From: an uncultured Oscillospiraceae bacterium
GTDB taxonomy: Bacteria > Bacillota > Clostridia > Oscillospirales > Oscillospiraceae
Length of the DNA: 64,000 nt
Reading direction: 5' to 3'
Assembly: GCA_934667095.1 (NCBI GenBank)
Contig: CAKULE010000006.1
Coordinates: forward strand, 1 to 64,000
Part shown: positions 59,959 to 64,000 of the stretch, piece by piece
How positions within the stretch are numbered: the stretch's first letter is position 1
Layout of the letters: each line of letters starts with the position of its first letter
Position numbers and translations under genes: made by a program
Notes under the pieces: generated by a model
Databases searched by the model: none
What the model was told of the DNA's origin: nothing
What the model saw: only the letters and a program-made list of their open reading frames with translations

Positions 59959-60591
59959 TCAGTCCCCCAGATTCTTGTTGAAGATGGTCACTGTGCCCCC
60001 AACATTGGCGTAGAGGGACACCTTGTTTTCCCCGTTGAGGGCGGTCCAGACGGCCCCGGGCTCCGGCATGGTGACGGGGATGGGTTCCCCGGTGAAGGAG
60101 GGCAGCGGGTCCCCGGGCCCCTGATAGGTGCTGATGAAATAGCCCGTGCCTTCGTCGCAGCCCTCATAGGAGAAGAACTCCCGCAGGCAGCGGCCGTCCT
60201 GCCGCTTGAGGATGGACAGCTCGAAAGAGCCGTCCGCCCGGCACAGGGCGGAGATGCGGGGGGTATAGTTGGGACAGTCGGGCTCGTACTCCCGGGTCTT
60301 CAGGGCCTTGCGGAAGCAGCCCATGTCCCGGATGGTGTCGGTCTGGTCACCGTTGGTGACGATGAGGGAATCCCCCATGGTGCGCACGGGGTGGTAGATG
60401 ATCAGACTGGGGTCGGACAGCTTGGCGGGGTCGTGGGCCTCGGTGCGGATGCCATCTTCCGTGGGCACGAAGACCCGGTTGCGGCTGTTCTCGCTGCGGC
60501 CCATGATGAAGTAGTATACCCGGCCTTTTCCCACCACGATGCCGCGGCCGGGATAGGGATTGTTGCGCAGAAGGTCCAGCAGGTCAGTCAT
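59959..60591 (-). CDS. purO: PurO-type IMP cyclohydrolase
   Basis: A 210-aa protein of the archaeal-type PurO/IMP cyclohydrolase family (NPYPGRGIVVG, YFIMGRSENSRNR, LIIYHPVRTMGDSLIVTNGDQTDTI). Closes the FAICAR ring to IMP. Adjacent to the AICAR transformylase, it replaces the missing half of PurH. Overlaps purN by 8 nt. Confidence 0.88.
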   Translation of the reverse strand: MTDLLDLLRNNPYPGRGIVVGKGRVYYFIMGRSENSRNRVFVPTEDGIRTEAHDPAKLSDPSLIIYHPVRTMGDSLIVTNGDQTDTIRDMGCFRKALKTREYEPDCPNYTPRISALCRADGSFELSILKRQDGRCLREFFSYEGCDEGTGYFISTYQGPGDPLPSFTGEPIPVTMPEPGAVWTALNGENKVSLYANVGGTVTIFNKNLGD

Positions 60592-61210
60592 GACAACAGT
60601 TCTCCTTTTCCTCGTAAATACGTTTGGCCACCTGTTCGGCGGCCTGGGGCAGCAGGATCCACTCCGCCTGCTCCATCACCCGGCGCTGCAGAGCCTCCGG
60701 AGTGTCTCCCGGGAGGACGTCCACCGCCTTCTGCAGCAGGATATGTCCGCCGTCGGGCACCTCGTTCACGTAGTGGACGGTGGCCCCGGTGACCTTCACG
60801 CCGTAGGCCAGCGCCGCCTCGTGGACGTGGAGGCCGTACATCCCCTTCCCGCAGAAGGAGGGGATGAGGGCAGGGTGGACGTTGAGAATGCGGTTTTCAT
60901 ACCGGCGGGTGAAATCCCCGCTTAGGATAGACAGGAAGCCCGCCAGAATGATGAGGTCCACACTGTACTCCTCCAGCAGGTCCAGCAGGGCGGCCTCGAA
61001 GGCCTCCTGACTGTTGCCGAGCGCCTTGCGGGACACCACTGCCGACGGGACCCCGGCCTGCGCGGCGCGCTCCAGCGCGTAGACACCTTCCTTGTTGGAG
61101 ACCACCAGCACGATCTCGCCGTGGGGGAGCTTCCCGGCCTGCTGGGCGTCCAGCAGGGCCTGCAGGTTGGTTCCGCCGCCGGATACCAGCACGGCGATAC
61201 GGGTCAGCAC
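60584..61210 (-). CDS. purN: Phosphoribosylglycinamide formyltransferase
   Basis: A 208-aa GAR transformylase: VLVSGGGTNLQALL, NKEGVYALERA, and the NVHPALIPSF..YGLHVHEAALAYGVKVTGATVHYV core with the catalytic Asn-His-Asp type triad. It uses 10-formyl-THF. The start is a GTG at 61210 overlapping purM's end by 7 nt; longer frames are not supported. Confidence 0.92.
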   Translation of the reverse strand: MLTRIAVLVSGGGTNLQALLDAQQAGKLPHGEIVLVVSNKEGVYALERAAQAGVPSAVVSRKALGNSQEAFEAALLDLLEEYSVDLIILAGFLSILSGDFTRRYENRILNVHPALIPSFCGKGMYGLHVHEAALAYGVKVTGATVHYVNEVPDGGHILLQKAVDVLPGDTPEALQRRVMEQAEWILLPQAAEQVAKRIYEEKENCCHD

Positions 61211-62238
61211 AGGACCACCTTTTCCTCCCCCTGGACAATCTCGCCCAGTACGTAGGCGTCGCAGCCGTTTGCCCGCAGGGCGGCCAGCGCGGCGTCGGCG
61301 GTGGCGGCGCTGACGGTGAGTGTCATGCCCACGCCCATGTTGTAGGTGTTGAACATGTCCCGCTCCGGGATATTGCCGGTGCGCTGGAGCAGGCTGAAGA
61401 TAGCGGGAGTGCGGATGGCGGCTTTGCCCAGCTTGGCGCACAGACCGTCGGGCACAGCACGGGGGACGTTCTCATAGAAGCCGCCGCCGGTGATGTGGCT
61501 CACGCCCTTCACCTCCGCCGCGCCGATGGCGGCCAGCACGGGCTTCACGTACAGCAGGGTGGGGGTCAGCAAAGCCTCGCCGAGGGTGGTGCCCAGCTCG
61601 TCCACATAGCGGCCGAGGTCGGCGTGCTCCACGTCAAAGACCTTGCGCACCAGAGAATAGCCGTTGGAGTGCAGCCCGGAGGAGGGCAGGGCCAGCACCA
61701 CGTCGCCGGGGACCATTTTACTGTGGTCGATGACTTTGCTCTTGTCCACGATACCCACGCAGAAGCCCGCCAGATCGTAGTCGTCGGGGCTCATGGTGCC
61801 GGGGTGCTCAGCGGTCTCGCCGCCGATGAGGGCACACCCGGACTGGACGCAGCCCTCTGCCACGCCGGACACCAGCGAGGCGACCTTCTCCGGGTCGTTC
61901 TTGCCGATGGCGATATAGTCCAGAAAGAACAGAGGCTTGGCGCCGCAGCAGATGATGTCGTTGGCGCACATGGCCACGCAGTCGATGCCCACGGTGTCGT
62001 GCTTGTCCATCAACTGGGCGATGCGCTGCTTGGTGCCCACGCCGTCGGTGCCGGAGACCAGCACGGGCTCCGCCATGCCGGTGAGGTCGGGGGCGAACAG
62101 GCCGCCGAAGCCGCCGAGGTCGGAAATGACCCCGGGGATGAGGGTGCGCTTCACATGCTGCTGCATCAGGCGCACGCCCTGATAGCCGGCCTCGATATCT
62201 ACGCCGGCCTCGCGGTAGCTCTCAGAAAAGCTGCGCAT
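61204..62238 (-). CDS. purM: Phosphoribosylformylglycinamidine cyclo-ligase
   Basis: A 344-aa AIR synthetase: YREAGVDIEAGYQGVRLM, LVSGTDGVGTKQRIAQL, GVAEGCVQSGCALIGGETAEHPG and HITGGGFYENVPR. Closes the imidazole ring. Overlaps purN at its end and follows purF by 2 nt. Confidence 0.95.
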   Translation of the reverse strand: MRSFSESYREAGVDIEAGYQGVRLMQQHVKRTLIPGVISDLGGFGGLFAPDLTGMAEPVLVSGTDGVGTKQRIAQLMDKHDTVGIDCVAMCANDIICCGAKPLFFLDYIAIGKNDPEKVASLVSGVAEGCVQSGCALIGGETAEHPGTMSPDDYDLAGFCVGIVDKSKVIDHSKMVPGDVVLALPSSGLHSNGYSLVRKVFDVEHADLGRYVDELGTTLGEALLTPTLLYVKPVLAAIGAAEVKGVSHITGGGFYENVPRAVPDGLCAKLGKAAIRTPAIFSLLQRTGNIPERDMFNTYNMGVGMTLTVSAATADAALAALRANGCDAYVLGEIVQGEEKVVLC

Positions 62239-62240
62239 AG

Positions 62241-63731
62241 TCAGTTCTCCTTTTCACTGATTTTACACTCGAACCGGTCCTTGCCGCCGGGGGCGGGGAT
62301 CTCGGTGGGGTAGCCGCCGCCAAAGCAGGCGGTGCAGAAGCCGCTGTGGGTGTTGTCCGCCAGCTTCACCACGTCGTGAAGGCTCAGATAGCCCAGCGAG
62401 TCCACGCCGATGATCTCAGCGATCTCGTCCACGGTGTGGTGGGTGGCGATGAGCTTGTCCTTGTCGTCAATGTCAGTGCCGTAGTAGCACTCGGACACGA
62501 AGGGGGGGGCGCTGACCCGCATGTGGATCTCCTTGGCCCCGGCCCGGCGCAGCAGGTCGATGGTGCGCCGGCAGGTAGTGCCCCGGACGATGGAGTCATC
62601 GATGAGGACCACCCGCTTGCCCTCCACCACGGAGCGCACAGGGTTCAGCTTGATGTTCACCTCGTTCTCCCGCATGGTCTGGGTGGGGGAGATGAAGGTG
62701 CGGCCGATGTACTTGTTCTTGATGAAGCCCATGCCATAGGGGATGCCGCTCTGGCGGGAGTAGCCGAGGGCGGCGTCCAGCCCAGAGTCGGGCACGCCGA
62801 TGACCACGTCGGCCTGCACCGGGTGCTCCAGAGCCAGAAAGGCTCCCGCACGCTGACGGGCCACGTGGACGGAGCTGCCGTCAATGACGGAGTCCGGCCG
62901 GGCGAAGTAGATGAACTCGAACACGCACAGGCTGGAGGGGACGGTCTCGCAGTGGGTCTCGATGCTGCGCACGCCGTTCTTGTCAGCCACCACGATCTCG
63001 CCGGGGCGGACATCCCGCTCGAAGCTGGCGCCGATGGCGTCCAGTGCGCAGCTCTCGGAGGCAAACACTACGCTGCCGTCCTTCAGCCGGCCCATGCACA
63101 GGGGGCGGAAGCCGTGGGGATCCCGGGCCGCGATCAGCTTGGTGGGGGAGGAGATCACCAGAGAGTAGGCGCCCTTGATCTTGCCCATGGCGGCGGACAC
63201 GGCGTCCTCGATGGAGGGGGCCTTCAGCCGCTCCTGCACGATGATGTAGGCGATGACCTCGCTGTCCGTGGTGGTCTGGAAGATGGAGCCCCGGCTCTCC
63301 AGCTCCCGCCGCAGTTCGTGGGAGTTGGTGAGGTTGCCGTTGTGGGCCAGGGCCAGCCGGCCCTTGTAGTGATTGATGAGGATGGGCTGTACATTGCGCT
63401 TGTTGTCGCTGCCGGTGGTGCCGTAGCGCACATGGCCCACGGCGATGTTGCCGGGGCCGAGGGCGGCCAGCCGCTCCGGCGGGAACACCTCGCTGACCAG
63501 CCCTACGTCCCGGTAGGCGGAGAACACTCCGTCGTCGTTCACCACGATGCCGGCGCTCTCCTGTCCCCGGTGCTGGAGGGCATAGAGGGCGTAGTAGGCC
63601 AGCGGGGCCACCTGGGCGGTCTGGGCGGAGTACACGCCGAACACGCCGCACTCCTCGTGGATGTGGCGCTCCTCCCGGCAGGGGGCGGGACAGGCAGCGC
63701 AGGCCCCGGTACAGGTTTTATTCTCCATCAT
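62241..63731 (-). CDS. purF: Amidophosphoribosyltransferase
   Basis: A 496-aa enzyme for the first purine step. The N-terminal glutaminase has its nucleophile Cys28 after a propeptide (HEECGVFGVYS), then HRGQESAGI and GNLTNSHELR; the PRPP domain has VVLIDDSIVRGTT. The 27-residue propeptide is unusual: it carries CTGACAACPAPC (Cys7, 11, 14, 18), a CX3CX2CX3C pattern. Two ATG starts (63731 and 63728) lie in tandem and overlap the purC end. Confidence 0.95.
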   Translation of the reverse strand: MMENKTCTGACAACPAPCREERHIHEECGVFGVYSAQTAQVAPLAYYALYALQHRGQESAGIVVNDDGVFSAYRDVGLVSEVFPPERLAALGPGNIAVGHVRYGTTGSDNKRNVQPILINHYKGRLALAHNGNLTNSHELRRELESRGSIFQTTTDSEVIAYIIVQERLKAPSIEDAVSAAMGKIKGAYSLVISSPTKLIAARDPHGFRPLCMGRLKDGSVVFASESCALDAIGASFERDVRPGEIVVADKNGVRSIETHCETVPSSLCVFEFIYFARPDSVIDGSSVHVARQRAGAFLALEHPVQADVVIGVPDSGLDAALGYSRQSGIPYGMGFIKNKYIGRTFISPTQTMRENEVNIKLNPVRSVVEGKRVVLIDDSIVRGTTCRRTIDLLRRAGAKEIHMRVSAPPFVSECYYGTDIDDKDKLIATHHTVDEIAEIIGVDSLGYLSLHDVVKLADNTHSGFCTACFGGGYPTEIPAPGGKDRFECKISEKEN

Positions 63732-64000
63732 GGTCCAGCAGTCTCTTCATGACCTCGGCGTAGGCGTCCTCCACGCCGCCCAGATCCCGGCGGAAGCGGT
63801 CCTTATCCAGTTTCTCGTGGGTGACGGAGTCCCACAGGCGGCAGGTGTCGGGGCTGATCTCGTCAGCCAGCACGATGGAGCCGTCGGCCACCTTGCCGAA
63901 CTCCAGCTTGAAATCCACCAGCGTGACGCCGCACTCGGCCCAGAAGGCCTTCAGCACCTCGTTGACGGCAAAGGCGTACTTCTTGATGGTCTCGATCTCT
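63718..64000 (-). CDS. purC: SAICAR synthase, partial
   Basis: The C-terminal 93 residues are visible and the gene continues past the right edge (TIKKYAFAVNEVLKAFWAE, VDFKLEFGK, LADEISPDTCRLWD, KLDKDRFRRDLG). Joins CAIR and aspartate. Its TAA is inside the start of purF, so the two are coupled. As the upstream gene it suggests the operon promoter lies beyond the window. Confidence 0.95.
   Translation of the reverse strand, partial: EIETIKKYAFAVNEVLKAFWAECGVTLVDFKLEFGKVADGSIVLADEISPDTCRLWDSVTHEKLDKDRFRRDLGGVEDAYAEVMKRLLDHDGE

Noticed and set aside
57511..60792. 1093-aa reading frame antisense to purD, AICAR transformylase and PurO
   Set aside because: Spans three genes and the structured gap on the opposite strand, with shadow composition; not a gene.

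Overview
The window looks like a GC-rich Clostridia chromosome, most like the Oscillospiraceae gut lineage (Flavonifractor/Lawsonibacter-like). That placement is inferred from codon and GC style and from gene order; no 16S rRNA is present. Three kinds of DNA are visible: host core genes, an AT-richer degraded mobilizable element with an IS256-family copy, and one complete-looking tailed-phage prophage of about 32.2 kb.

Left host part (1-8.2 kb): a redox/repair operon (the end of a CXXC mini-protein, a polyferredoxin-type membrane Fe-S protein, a TlpA-like thioredoxin lipoprotein and an MsrA-MsrB lipoprotein whose MsrB half is frameshifted), then a DUF1016-N gene. It is followed by remnants of a mobile element (TnpV, a frameshifted DUF6076-like gene, an excisionase-like HTH gene, a frameshifted small gene, a truncated serine recombinase) that ends at an IS256-family transposase gene.

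Host core (8.2-19.1 kb, all + strand): ddl and murF (peptidoglycan precursors), an ABC-F ATPase, a YdcF-like membrane protein, prfA, a HAD-phosphatase/Sua5 fusion, coaE, an M18 aminopeptidase, a GNAT acetyltransferase, a TepA/ClpP-like protease and two tRNA-Ser genes.

Prophage (19107-51337): inserted in the 3' end of tRNA-Ser(GCT), bounded by a 29-bp direct repeat. Leftward genes are integrase, a HepT/MntA toxin-antitoxin pair and a LexA/cI-type repressor. A two-operator switch separates these from the rightward genes: Cro-like regulators, replication initiator, DnaB helicase, ParA plus a DUF3102 protein, a PcfJ-like protein, an inverted hicAB module, a phosphodiester glycosidase, an HUH Rep-like protein, HNH, terminase, portal, ClpP-like protease, HK97 capsid, head-tail genes, tail tube, a gpG/gpGT frameshift chaperone, tape measure, tail tip and fibres (one with BspA-like leucine-rich repeats), holin-like proteins and an amidase. 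The most interesting pattern is a 24-bp palindrome that occurs three times only inside the prophage: twice by the integrase start and once inside the DUF3102 gene next to parA. It is a candidate centromere or operator of a prophage partition system.

Right host part (51.3-64 kb, - strand): a histidine-kinase remnant, then a purine operon read leftward: purC (cut by the window end), purF, purM, purN, a PurO-type IMP cyclohydrolase, a stand-alone AICAR transformylase, purD, full-length purL and fhs (10-formyl-THF supply).
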